From: Varroa destructor
Taxonomy: Eukaryota > Arthropoda > Arachnida > Mesostigmata > Varroidae
Length of the DNA stretch: 64,000 bases
Direction: 5' to 3'
NCBI RefSeq assembly: GCF_002443255.2
Contig: NW_019211456.1
Location: 43,360,986 to 43,424,985 of the forward strand
Positions 39,700 through 51,322 of the stretch are shown here, piece by piece. Below the pieces are notes generated by a model. The model did not search any database, was not told the origin of the DNA, and saw only the letters and a program-made list of their open reading frames with translations. The position numbers and the translations under genes were made by a program. Positions within the stretch are counted from its first letter, which is position 1, and every line of letters begins with the position of its first letter.

Positions 39700-40920
39700 G
39701 TGCTTAAGAAACCAACTAAGCAGCAACAGCACCTAGATGCAATGCAAGAAATTTTAATACGGGCGCAACACAATTCACCGCGACCACAACCACTTCACAG
39801 CACAACGCACAACCCGCACGCGAATGGCTGTCGTAGTAGCAGAACAATGCTTGCGACCAATGCGTGACGGGCGAAACCAATAGCGAATCCGGAGAGCAAT
39901 CTTCAGCAAGGAGATAGTCACAGTCGAGCCTTAAGTCTTTTCTTCTCCCAGTTAGGCTTTTCTTGATTCCACCAAGCACCTGGACGCACAACACACTAAA
40001 AAAGCAGTCTTCGTTTTCGTTATGCACTCACGCTCGGGTCGGCCAGAAGCTACTGTTATTGTTGGGCGCTTGATAATGCGGGGGAAGCTGGTTTTCGCTG
40101 CAAGCGCTGTCGCTTACTTCGACCGTCGACGGCAAGACGACGTGCATCCAATGCGTATAAGCACGCGTTCACGACAAAAGCCAAATTTGCCGTGGAACAA
40201 TCCAGCCTTGCCTTGTCTCATCGGCTAATTGCACTAATTTAAGGGATCGGTTGTGGATTTTCAGCTGTGAAGTGCCTTTCTAGCATATAAAATAGCACAA
40301 ACAGACAAACACTCACTCTTGTCCAAGCAGCAAGATGGCTGCCCAGCTGTGGGTTGTTAGATCACTTAATAGTCGCTCCTCCCGGTAAATTTGTTCGGCG
40401 GCAGTTGACGGCTTTGTTGGCGTACGTTGAGGGAACTTAATGTTCTAGTCTCACGAGGTGTCTAGATCGCTGAGCTTTAGCGTGCCAAAGGGCTGGTTGC
40501 TTTTCGTTTACGCTCGCTCTGCTGTGCACAGCTTCTGCCTAAAGCGCAGATGAACGCGTTGTAGGCCTGTGCGTGCTTCCTGCAACCGATCGTCGTTAGG
40601 CAGGATTCAACGGCAACGGGCGATGCCTAAACTGAAGTTTTCTCACAGGCGATGACAGCAAGACACTGAAACACACGCAATCGCCCTTTAAGAGTCAATC
40701 AGTCAGACTTCTAGGCGGCGCCCACTTCCACACAACACTAGCCACCAGGACACCAAGCAAGCGCTAATCACAGCCAGTTGTCTCCGCAAGGGCCTATACG
40801 CTTCTGCCTAGGATAGTCAAGAAAGTAAGACCGTGGACACCCAACACACAGGCACACAACCATCAACAGCAGTAGGTAAAATGGCCGTTGTAAACAAGAT
40901 GGCGACCCGCGAGCATTTGA
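39700..40920 (-). promoter_or_regulatory. akirin: Akirin 5' region: CpG-bearing, probable promoter and non-coding 5' exon(s)
   Basis: The 1.2 kb upstream of the Akirin start is clearly richer in G+C and CpG than its surroundings. On the Akirin strand there are consensus GTGAGT donors just after 40,032 and near 40,320. There are acceptor-like CAATCTAG/TGCTTAG-type sites at about 39,733 and 39,716, so one or more spliced leader exons are likely. YY1-type CCATCTTG motifs occur at 40,331-40,342 and 40,895-40,906. No clear TATA box was seen. Exact transcription starts cannot be placed from sequence alone. Confidence 0.5.
40335..40384 (+). CDS. Possible short first exon (mitochondrial-leader-like peptide), divergent from Akirin
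   Basis: An ATG in good context (AAGATGG) opens 16 codons reading MAAQLWVVRSLNSRSS, rich in Arg, Ser and hydrophobics and lacking acids, as in mitochondrial targeting peptides. It then meets a donor-like CCG/GTAAAT, and reading on gives a stop at once. The ATG overlaps a YY1-type motif, which is common at starts of housekeeping genes. No partner exon was found, so this is a weak candidate. Confidence 0.2.
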
Positions 40921-40970
40921 ATATGTTCATCGTCCCCATTATTATACAGCTGAATCTTATGCGCATCTGA
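40881..40970 (+). CDS. Small open reading frame, 29 codons, candidate microprotein
   Basis: AAAATGG context. The peptide starts MAVVNKMATREHLNMF and ends in a short hydrophobic IVPIIIQL segment before TGA. AATAAA hexamers at 41,040-41,045 and 41,061-41,066 follow within 100 bases. A YY1-type motif covers the second Met. The sequence is not recognised; length and context alone are weak evidence. Confidence 0.2.
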   Translation: MAVVNKMATREHLNMFIVPIIIQLNLMRI

Positions 40971-43900
40971 TCGTCTCTACGAATGTGCTACTGAATGTGC
41001 CGCTACATTGCTTTAATGAGTTTGGGATGGAGTTGCAAGAATAAAGTGTACGGAATGAGCAATAAATTTTGCTAGCGGGCACTGCGGTTACACTTTGCTG
41101 CCAATAATATAGCAAAGGATATTAAACTTCGTACATAAGTTCTCAAAAGCTAGATTCTAAATAAGTAAAAAGCATTTATGGAGTAGTTTTTGAGTTTTGT
41201 AGTAAGTAAAAGTTTTGTAAACCCCATTTTTTATGTTATGCTAATTCTGATTTTTTAATTTGGAGAGTAGAAGTTACTAGTGGCAGAAAGAAAGTTTAAC
41301 AAACTAGCACTGTTTGAAAAATATTATGTATAGTGAGGGCTAAGGCAGAGTTCAATTAAAGAAAACGAAGTTTACGATGTTATAACAAACATGGAGATTA
41401 TCCATACCATCCTAATTTTTTTTTTGTAACACTCAGGTTTGTGAGGTGTTTCCTGCTGGTTCTTTATTTATTTTGCAAATAAAAAATATATGCTTTTTCT
41501 CTAAGTATGAAATCAATTTTTTCTACATTTTCAGGCCATTTTCCTGTAAACTGAGGACTTCTTTATCTTTTTTCTTACCTACCTTTTTATAATACATATC
41601 TTTTTTCAAAAATTTTTCTTTTAATTGCCTCTGCTATATTCCTTACGAAAACATCAGACTTTGGTTCGTTACTGGCAGTGTTTTGTGGCAGATTTATTTA
41701 GATTCTTTTTATTTTTTTGTGTCATGTGACTAATGTGTGTTATATTAAAACTGAAAGCTTTTATTTGGTTATAACTATGTTTCTATAATTGTTTTGTGTG
41801 TTATGTGACTAATGTGTGTTATGTTAAAACTGAAAGTTTTTATTTGGTTATAACTATGTTTCTATAATTTTACGTATATAGAGATTTTTAGAAAGTGCAT
41901 GAACCTCTAGTATGGTGTTAGTCTCGAAAAAAAATTATCAGGCTGCGGATTAACTGAAAAGATAATTTTTTTTATTTAATTCATGTTTGCCGCTTAGATA
42001 TCTCCAAGGCACGTTTAGTTGACTAAAATTGCGTCTATGCAGGGAACTGTGTGCCAGAAAAAAAAGTGGCCAAAATGAAACTCTGTTATACTGTACTGTA
42101 CCTACGCAGAATTTTATCACCCATAAATTTAGTCGTTGGCTGAAGTATCATACACCTGATGTATGTTAGGCACCTTAATACCACTGAGTTGGAATTCAAA
42201 CAAAAATCGACTTATAGACCCACTTCAAATATTATGGAAAATACGACGGATACGCACTAGAATAAATCAATATAATAATGGTAGATAGTATATACTCTGT
42301 AGATCTGTAGCTAAAAGGCTAACCCCAGTATCCACGGCTCGTAGGTGTCGGAATTGGTGCTGGTTACTGCTAAACGCCCAATTCAAGCAAAACAAAGAAA
42401 TATTTGAGCAAAATAAGAAAGCACATTTGTTTGATACCTGAACCAAAGAAGTGGTGATTACGAAAATACTTTCTGAGCCGTAACTTCTACTTCTGTTACA
42501 GTAAAACTACCGATGCACTTTTCTGACATAAATAAAAACGTCCACTCGAAACTGGTTGCTTAGGAGTGGTAGCTCAAATGGATGAGCAAATCTTTGGCTG
42601 AGGAATCTTTGGCGGTCGCCTTATCAAAGGCATGTACGGCATGACGAAGTAATGGCAGAGAATTAGCTACTTTGCGGTTGGTAACTCACAGCGAAATACT
42701 CATGTATCGAGTTTTACGTACAATACTGCAGTTTGACATTGCTTCACGCTTCAACATTGCCCTTCCAACTCAAAACAAGCTGCAACTATGCTTACTTTCG
42801 AACTTAGACCACCGCATGTTCCTAAGCTTAATAGGCAAACACATTGCCACTGCAGCATCGTGAGTATACAGTTAAGCATCTATTCAGGCAACCTACCTAG
42901 TACGGCCAAAAATTCACACAGACGCACTTGCTGTAAGTAGCATTAACGACTGTAGATTATCTTAGAGTGTCTCTTTTTGTAATGTCTTTTTATAAACTAT
43001 TAATAATGAAGAAGGTGCACATTTTCTTTGATGATCACCGATACGGTTAATTGTTTATTGGTATAATCCCTGTTATATACAATGAATGCGTTGTCGTATG
43101 CCAATGGCGGACTGTTGTCATCATCATCGCTTCATATAATCTTTCTTATTTTTATATTTCAATATTTTCCGCTGATATCAACTCTATAAATAGAGTGCAG
43201 TGCCTGCAGCCCATGATAATCATAGGAGTTCACACGACTTAACTATATCGTGCTATTCGTTCCGTAGTTTGTTTTCTATTGTTTTTGTCGACGGCCAAGT
43301 GGCATCTCAGTTTTCACAATTGTCTCTATATTTCTCAATCGCCATTGCTACATATCTGCGACGAGTTTGATTTTATTTTTGTTGGACACAGTTTTTCTGT
43401 CTATTTATGAAGTTTTATTTATTTATTTATGAAGTTTATGCATTATGTGTTTTTATAATAATGTAAAAAATGATATAAAACTACAAACATAAGATATAAA
43501 AATTCAAATGGAAGGACCTCTGCTCCTTTTGGCACACGCACAAACATTGTCTGTTGCAAACGCTTCAGGCTCTTTCGAATGGGAGGATGTAACGGAAAGT
43601 GGGAACGCGCGCTAAAGGAGCGGTAAAGATGGATACCGAGATCAGGATTCAGTCAAAAACGATAACAACAACTCCAGCAGAACCAGTATGTAGGAAACAG
43701 AGTTAGACTGGATAACCTCCTTCGTCGTGCGATGATCCGATCCCGTATGCAACCAGAGAAAAATTATAACCACAGTTGACTCTATCTAACAATAATAATC
43801 ACATCCACCATCCGATATTGAAGCCCGATCGTTTGCCTGCTCCCGCTTTGACAACCCACGCAGGCACCCCTAGCAACGACGCCAAGTACCATGTGTTGCC

Positions 43901-44125
43901 AAGGTGGAAGAGCAAATTTACTTCTACCCCTAGCCAATAAATGTAAAGTGCGTTTGACGTACATAGGCACGTTACATACGGCACAACACACCTTATAGAA
44001 GTTTAAGACGTTTGCCGCAGGAAGTTTGTGTGTGTGTGACAAAGAGAACGAAGGTCTTTTCATTTGCATTTTTATAGCTTGTTTTTGTAGTTTTATATTA
44101 GGTATTAAATGTAATTTTTTGTTGT
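40971..44125. other. AT-rich intergenic DNA between H3.3 and Akirin
   Basis: No recognisable exon. It holds a 78-base tandem duplication (41,713-41,869) and TTTA repeats at about 43,411-43,430. If a distal poly(A) site is used, part of the right end may be H3.3 3' UTR. Confidence 0.6.
41713..41869 (+). repeat. Tandem duplication, two 78-base copies
   Basis: Copy 1 is 41,713-41,790 and copy 2 is 41,792-41,869. They match with only four substitutions that I can count (period 79), so the duplication is recent. The copies share ATGTGACTAATGTGTGTTAT and the later TGGTTATAACTATGTTTCTA. The unit is AT-rich and contains no gene. Confidence 0.95.
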
Positions 44126-44131
44126 TTTATT
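44126..44131 (-). promoter_or_regulatory. H3.3 poly(A) signal (AATAAA)
   Basis: A perfect AATAAA lies 65 bases after the H3.3 stop. No replication-type histone 3' stem-loop is present, as expected for a polyadenylated replacement histone. Additional AATAAA motifs about 700 bases further on could give a longer transcript. Confidence 0.5.
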
Positions 44132-44195
44132 TTTATGTTATTGGTTGCTGTTGTATTGTGTGTTACTGGTAGTGCCACACGTTAACGACAGCTTC

Positions 44196-45436
<1,241 letters not shown>

Positions 45437-45615
45437 TTACGATTCGGTGAACTGAAATATCATTTGGGAAAGCAACAATGGAAGAAACGAAATTCGTCAA
45501 GCAAATCTGCTATGCATTCATCAATTAGTTAAATATGTGTAAGTTATTACTACATGCGTATAGACACTTGACAGCTTCGTCAGATACAAGTGATTGCTCA
45601 TCGTTGTAGAACGGT

Positions 45616-45639
45616 GTATATATATATATATATATATAT
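45616..45639. repeat. (TA)n microsatellite
   Basis: A TA run of about 24 bases in the H3.3 UTR intron. Confidence 0.9.
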
Positions 45640-46094
45640 CTATGTAAGCGGAGAGTAAACTCCAGATAATTCTCCTCACCACCGCCTTTGAGAGGATTTT
45701 GAAAACAATTCCAATTTTGTGGGAGAGGGCAAGAAGCAGAAATCACAAAGTGAGCTTAGTGGCCGCCCTTATCGCTTCTTGCTGTTCATGGTCGGTTATC
45801 GGCCGCTCCATTGCTTGCAGCAGTTGTAACACAGCTCAGTGCTGCCGTCGCGACTGCCACCTTCTGCTTGGACATGTCAACACAGAGGGGGAGAGTAAAA
45901 GTAAACGCAACACCGAACTATTTCCGAAACAACGAATAAAAGAAGGCTAAAAGCAGCACCATTAGACCAACAACTAAGCCTAATACTACAACGGGCTTAG
46001 CAAACAGCACCGAACAGGAAATAGTGGTAATGGAGAACTTATTACCACAGTTACTTCTAAATCTATGACATATTTTTGTTTGGTATAACGTTTC

Positions 46095-46114
46095 ACTATT
46101 CGTATACGAATAGT
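46095..46114. repeat. Perfect 20-base palindrome
   Basis: ACTATTCGTATACGAATAGT reads the same on both strands. It lies in the H3.3 UTR intron and could bind a dimeric factor or be chance. Confidence 0.9.
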
Positions 46115-47542
46115 AGATCAAATCTACGAAATTGCTACGAAAATTTATAATTAAATGTCTAGGATAAACTTGACAACGATTATCGAATATCTCACTACTT
46201 TTCCACTACGTTACAAGGCATACAACATATCATTTATCCGATGTGTACTCGGTCAAATTTCCGTACTGCACTACCGAAATCAAGAAAAACAATTAATGCT
46301 ACTTAGAAATAGGTACTTTAGATATATATGATGGCTTCGAGGAACACGAAATGAGGAGAGGGCTTGTGTTAGAAAGCCTGGTAAGATGGCAGGAAAAAAT
46401 GCATTTGGTTCATACCCAATTCCCAGCACAATGATAACGGATTCTCAGGAAATTACGGTGATGCTGAATGACTCATAGCCACCATAAACAACGTCACTAT
46501 CATCATAGACTACTCTTCTAGTTTCTGCCACCGAAAAGCTTCAGTCACCTCTCGACATACCATATGCAAATGAATACCAACAAAGCTCAACCAAATGAGC
46601 CGATCCGGTCTTGAATCTATCACCGATGAAGCGTAAAGAATATTTCTTCATAAACGCATACATTTACTAAAGCTACTCTACAGTTACCCTTCAGCGTCAC
46701 GCTAGCATAACACGATCGCCATTTATCGATACGATGGAGTCGTTTAATATTTCTAAGTATGTACGAACGGTCGCGAAGTCACCGCCACTTAATGCAGAGC
46801 GTAGCTTACAATTTGCCTATTTATATTATCGCTTTGGTGAACAATGTTACTATTATTATTGTTATTAGAAGATGTATCAGCAAAGAAAGAGCCGAACCAA
46901 TTTTGACAAGAAATGACACGTCTAATCTTGTCATGGAGATGGTCGAAGGTGGTAGCTGACTGGGCTATTAATAGACTAAGTAAATGGTGCTAAAAATTGA
47001 AAAGACAACTTCAGAATTTTTGCGTTTGTGTCATTGATTTAGGCGGCATTGTTTGGCCATTAGGTAGAATTAGGATCATCAGAAAGCTGATAATACTTGC
47101 CAGATCATATATATCGAGCCCAAAAAAGCCGAAAAACGAGGTAGATATTATGATTAGAATATGCTTCACCACAAAAACCGAAAATGCAACCGCAGGTCCG
47201 TTTCGACTGTGAGCATATCACCGAAACTACTTTCTATCCAAACGACGGTGGTGAACTCCTGAGATAGAACACGACTGAGCACGCCAATGCACGTGCGTAC
47301 AGTTTAATCGAACAACTAGCGACCTCAAATTCGCATATGCCAAATGACCGCCATCACTAGAACTTGCTGGGATAATTCGTAATCCGATTCGATAACACGC
47401 TCGACTTTTTTTGTTCACACAGGGAAGCCAGATATCCTCGCGGGGCTTGAGCTATGAAACATTTTCAACGTTGAACTCACTAACGTTGAACGAATCTGCC
47501 GATTGCCAATCACAACACTAGGACCCACAATAAAACACTCAC

Positions 47543-47615
47543 CGTCGAAACAGGCAAATTTTGATTACAAACGGGTTAAAATTCGCAAGTTAACACACAC
47601 ACACACACACAGACT
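47543..47615 (-). other. H3.3: H3.3 non-coding first exon (inferred)
   Basis: It is bounded on the right by a start expected about 25-30 bases below the TATA-like box, and on the left by the CGACG/GTGAGT donor. It includes a GT/CA dinucleotide run (47,593-47,610), and a small GACTCT...AGAGTC stem-loop lies right at the expected start. Confidence 0.5.
47593..47610. repeat. (CA)9 microsatellite
   Basis: Nine CA units, within the inferred H3.3 leader exon (GT on the transcript strand). Confidence 0.95.
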
Positions 47616-47637
47616 CTGGTCGAGAGTCAATCGCAAA

Positions 47638-47800
47638 TATAAAGTAACTGCTACTGTTCGTGATTCTTGGTGTTTGTCCTGATGATGCTGCCTGCATGGG
47701 CTGGGATGTACACAGTGTGTGACGCCAGGCCGAAACACGAACGCTGATTGGCAGTTAGAAGCCGATTGCTGATTGGTCGAAACCAGTGACGATGATTGGC
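47638..47800 (-). promoter_or_regulatory. H3.3: H3.3 promoter: three CCAAT boxes and a TATA-like box
   Basis: On the minus strand there are CCAAT boxes at 47,795-47,799, 47,772-47,776 and 47,747-47,751, evenly spaced 23 and 25 bases apart. A TTTATAT element follows at about 47,638-47,643. Just upstream is an E2F-like GTTCGCGCCA. Multiple phased CCAAT boxes (NF-Y sites) are a known feature of histone and cell-cycle promoters. The downstream splice donor and coding exons on the same strand tie this promoter to H3.3. Confidence 0.65.
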
Positions 47801-47899
47801 TATTTGAAACGTGAGCGGCGTGGCGCGAACTTTTGACTTTCTCGACGCGGACATTCATGATTTTTCTAGCCGAACGGTAAGAAAACAACCGACGATAAG

Positions 47900-50800
47900 G
47901 AAAACAACGCGTGTCTCCGACTATTAACAAGATTCTGTCATTATCAAAGTCGTTTTCCTTCGTTAGCTGCTTATATCCAACTAGTCCATCCTCGATTCTC
48001 AGTGGTGTTTCATAACTCGTACATATTTGAATGACCATAAATCACTTCATTTTTATGTGTGTTTCAGTGTTCCGTCTATTAAAGGGTCTCTACTTGTGCT
48101 AAACGTATGCATATGTAGTTTAACCACAATTAAAAGCATTTGTTAAAGTCTCTGAAACACTAGAGTTTTCATGGAATGAGCGTTTTCAGAGCTAAGCGAT
48201 TTCACTTGAAGGAAGTGACAGAGAGACCCTGTGCGTGCCATGGGACTTTTTCAACACTCAATCATTTAATGAAATATGCTGTTTTCTCGGTGTTGAAATG
48301 GCATCTTAGCTAATGAAATTTCAGGTTCTCTATTTAGAAATAGAGTCTTTCAACTAATCTAAATGCACCCGTCATAGCGTGGCGGGTAACATGTCTGTCT
48401 ACTTAACGTAGAGACACGTGTAGTAGAAACGTTGTAGTAGGTTTGGACCCGGTCGTAGGCACACTATTTCGTTTCGGACTGGTAAGGCTCAGTTGTTTGA
48501 AACTATACTTAATGGCTAAGAAATGGACGTTGTCCATGAAAATCAATTAATTCAAATAGTACGTAGGATAATTGGAATGAGCTTTGTCAGTTCGATTTTT
48601 CATTTCATTTCATTTTCGGGTCAAATCTTGCGCCCTTTCCATGGAACGCACCGATACAAACTATGCACTTGCAAATCTATTAGTTATATAAATTACTACA
48701 CTTGCCTTCCCCTTCATTTTCAAGACAATCAAAGCCTTAGTTTATCCCGTAGATCACCCCCCTAACCATTTTAGCTAGCTTGCTCTTTAAGTTGCGTGTC
48801 CTGAGCGGTTGGTCTGACTTTCGACTTAAGAAAACTGTTTATGACAGTAGTTCAAAAAGAAATTCGTGTTTTGATTAATTATGCAGGTATAACTAGCTTT
48901 AACCGTAAACGTCTGCGCATCTGCTAATCGAAAGCACAAAATTACAGGTGATTTTTCTTCTAAATAGTCTTGTTGACGTTCCGATTACGCGAAATACGAA
49001 TTCGTACCGGGACCCCCTCCAGCAGGTTGTCTTTGTTAGCTGATTTTCTCCGCGACCAAACACTCACTAACAGGTTTTATCATATATTTAGAAGGCCAGT
49101 AGATGGCAACCAAACTAGGAATGACGTGATCAGTAAACACCGGTAGACCGCACATCTTATGTTACAAGTTATGTGTTAATGTCAAAAAATACATTTCTGG
49201 GCACATGACTCCAAAACCCTCATTTTAACAGTGTGCTATATCTACTGTAATAATATATACTAAAAATCTATTGTAAATAATATATATATATATATACCTG
49301 CATATTTATATATGCTGGGATTGGCTGTGATAAAAGAATACTAATACCAATGGTAGTGTTACAGGTATGACCATCTGTATACTATTTCTACGATAATTTT
49401 AAGCTCGCAAACTTTCAAGTGAAGAAATAGCTTTAGCAAACAGCTACTTACAGTAACACGTTACAATCCACTAGAATATTGACGTCAATGACTTTCATGA
49501 ACGTAGGGTGACCTGGCGCGCAATCTTGGTTGAATATTTTCCATCAATTCACCCATCCGACAGCATCGAGTAGCATCGCTATCCATTGTATGTAGCCAAA
49601 CATTACGCCATAGCTAGAGGCCAATGACCGACTAAGTTAACTCACTTCCTGGTTTGTTCGCCCTATCGCGCACACCCCGCTAGTCACCTATAATACTACT
49701 ACAGCGTATGGCCATAAATGAATTGGAGTAGGATAATCAGCTCAGCAGCAATGTATAGCGTTCGATCAACGCTACTTGTCTCTTCGTCAGGCATCCAACA
49801 GATATATAATGCAACACCAAATATAGAGGCCGAACACCGAAGCTTGAAGGTCATTTGGATCATTAGTACAAATCAGGTTAAATTCGATATATAATGTTAA
49901 GATAAATGTAACGAGTTCCTTGTATGCACGTTGCGCATCATATGAAAGCCATCGCGGAATCAATAATACGTGTATTTTCAAGAATTGATTTTATTTATTT
50001 CGTATGCCCTAACTGGTCGCGTGAGTCTCGCGACGTCCGCCGACTGGACTGAGACATTGACGCTGGACAAATTTGGCATTTAACTGTAGCAGACGATGAA
50101 TAGGCTTCAATGTTACTGCTATTACTTCAACATATCTCAGCAGCCGCAGCGACAGAAACAGTCGGTTTCTGAAATTAATTTGGTGTTTTGAAATATATGA
50201 ACATAGTTTATCAACTTACGATAAACTGACCATCACTCAAAGCAAGCCACTCAAAATCTATTTCTATAGTAGCAATAAGCTAGGGATAGTTGATTACGGT
50301 CCTCATTCTCTGGACGAGCGAATTTTGTCCTCTAAGCGTGTACCACGCGCGGTAAGATATGTAAAATAGACCTCAATAAGTACATACATGCCGTGCCCAA
50401 TCGTTAAATCGAAGAACCAAAAATCAGTATGTAAGTGAAATCAATAACACACATATTCAGCAAACGCAATTCAACTCTTTTTCATTTACTGTGTTACCTA
50501 GCTGTTTATCTACGTCTATACCTTTTAATCAAGCCCAATTCGCAGTATTACTCCTTTATCGTCCACTTTATACAATGTCACAGCGTAGTCCTTCCATGAC
50601 TATAGTTAAGCGAAGAGATTTCTCTGAGCACCCCATTACGCGAATAATCCGGTGACGCTCTTGTTACTTGAAACGCCTGCTCCTGTCATGGGCCAAGTTC
50701 GTCTTTATGGTAAATCTGAATGAAAAATGCAATATTGTTACACTTCAAGTCTGAAAACTACCCGTACTCAAACCTGTTCTAATGACCTCTTAAGCTTGAT

Positions 50801-51030
50801 CGAATAAACAAGCATGGCACACAGAGAACTGGCCTGGGCTTTGTTTAATCTGTTTCGGATCTGCGTCATTAACAAAGAACAAAGAAGGTCACAAAAATTA
50901 AAGCTTAAAAACTCACGACTTGTATGTATCGGCCGTCTGCGGTTATGATTTCTGTACGATGCACTTCGGCGGAAAAACGATGTGCCAAAAGGATCAATTT
51001 GTGAGAACGCCGTGAATTACTAATCTAAGT
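47900..51030. other. Intergenic DNA between H3.3 and the kinase gene
   Basis: No supported exon. It contains a tRNA-like remnant at 48,376-48,452 and a TA tract at about 49,280-49,296. Open frames are short and unrelated to each other. Confidence 0.6.
48376..48452 (+). repeat. Decayed tRNA-like (SINE-head-like) sequence
   Basis: TAGCGTGGCGGGTAACATGT resembles a pol III A box/D-arm. About 50 bases on, AGGTTTGGACCCG matches a B box with two changes (GGTTCGANTCC). Between them is TCTGTCTAC...GTAGAGACA, which pairs like an enlarged arm. The spacing is too long for an intact tRNA, so a tRNA-derived repeat fragment fits better. Confidence 0.3.
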
Positions 51031-51035
51031 CGTAT

Positions 51036-51043
51036 TATAAATA
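51036..51043 (+). promoter_or_regulatory. TATA box of the kinase gene
   Basis: A perfect TATAAATA lies 223 bases upstream of the kinase ATG, with an ATTGG (inverted CCAAT) just after it. It predicts a start near 51,065 and a 5' UTR of about 200 bases, with no splice signal needed before the ATG. Confidence 0.5.
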
Positions 51044-51265
51044 CCGCGATGCCTATTGGGTACTCTATCCAGACATACACACGCACAAATCTGTCTGAAA
51101 TTGTAATCATCCGTGAAAAATATAGCGGTTAACAGTAGTCCATATCGTCATATGTTCAATATTGCTTCGAAGTCGAGCAGTTCTTTTTTGGCTACTGCGA
51201 CACAAGATGCCATTTCTATCAATACGGTAACCTCATGATAAGTTCGTCTCAGTTAAGAGAAAACC

Positions 51266-51322
51266 ATGGCACAAGCTGGGGAATCCAGATCTCCACGAAG
51301 TCCTATAAGCCCCGATGGCAAG
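51266..51322 (+). CDS. Kinase coding exon 1
   Basis: Nineteen codons from an ATG in excellent context (AAACCATGG), Ser/Pro-rich (SPRSPISPDGK), ending GGCAAG/GTAATT. SP dipeptides could be targets of proline-directed kinases. Confidence 0.7.

Larger units (their letters stand above)
45452..47542 (-). other. H3.3: H3.3 5'-UTR intron (inferred)
   Basis: It runs from a GTGAGT donor (exon ends CGACG at 47,543) to the ATATTTCAG acceptor, with the short 5' UTR exon 45,416-45,451 following. It contains a TA tract (45,616-45,639) and a perfect 20-base palindrome (46,095-46,114). The pairing of these splice sites is inferred from their strength and from the promoter just beyond. A long UTR intron is common in animal H3.3 genes. 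Confidence 0.6.

Noticed and set aside
39416..39736. 106-codon plus-strand open frame
   Set aside because: Antisense of Akirin exon 1; the minus-strand reading matches a known protein exactly at its start.
42561..42630. GGTAGCTCAAATGGATGAGC, resembling a tRNA D-arm
   Set aside because: No anticodon stem or T-arm can be folded downstream and no B box is present.
47565..48038. 157-codon open frame on the minus strand, the longest in the window
   Set aside because: It covers the H3.3 promoter and leader exon, includes a Cys-Val run that is only the CA repeat, and has no recognisable domain. The promoter and splice reading explains the region better.
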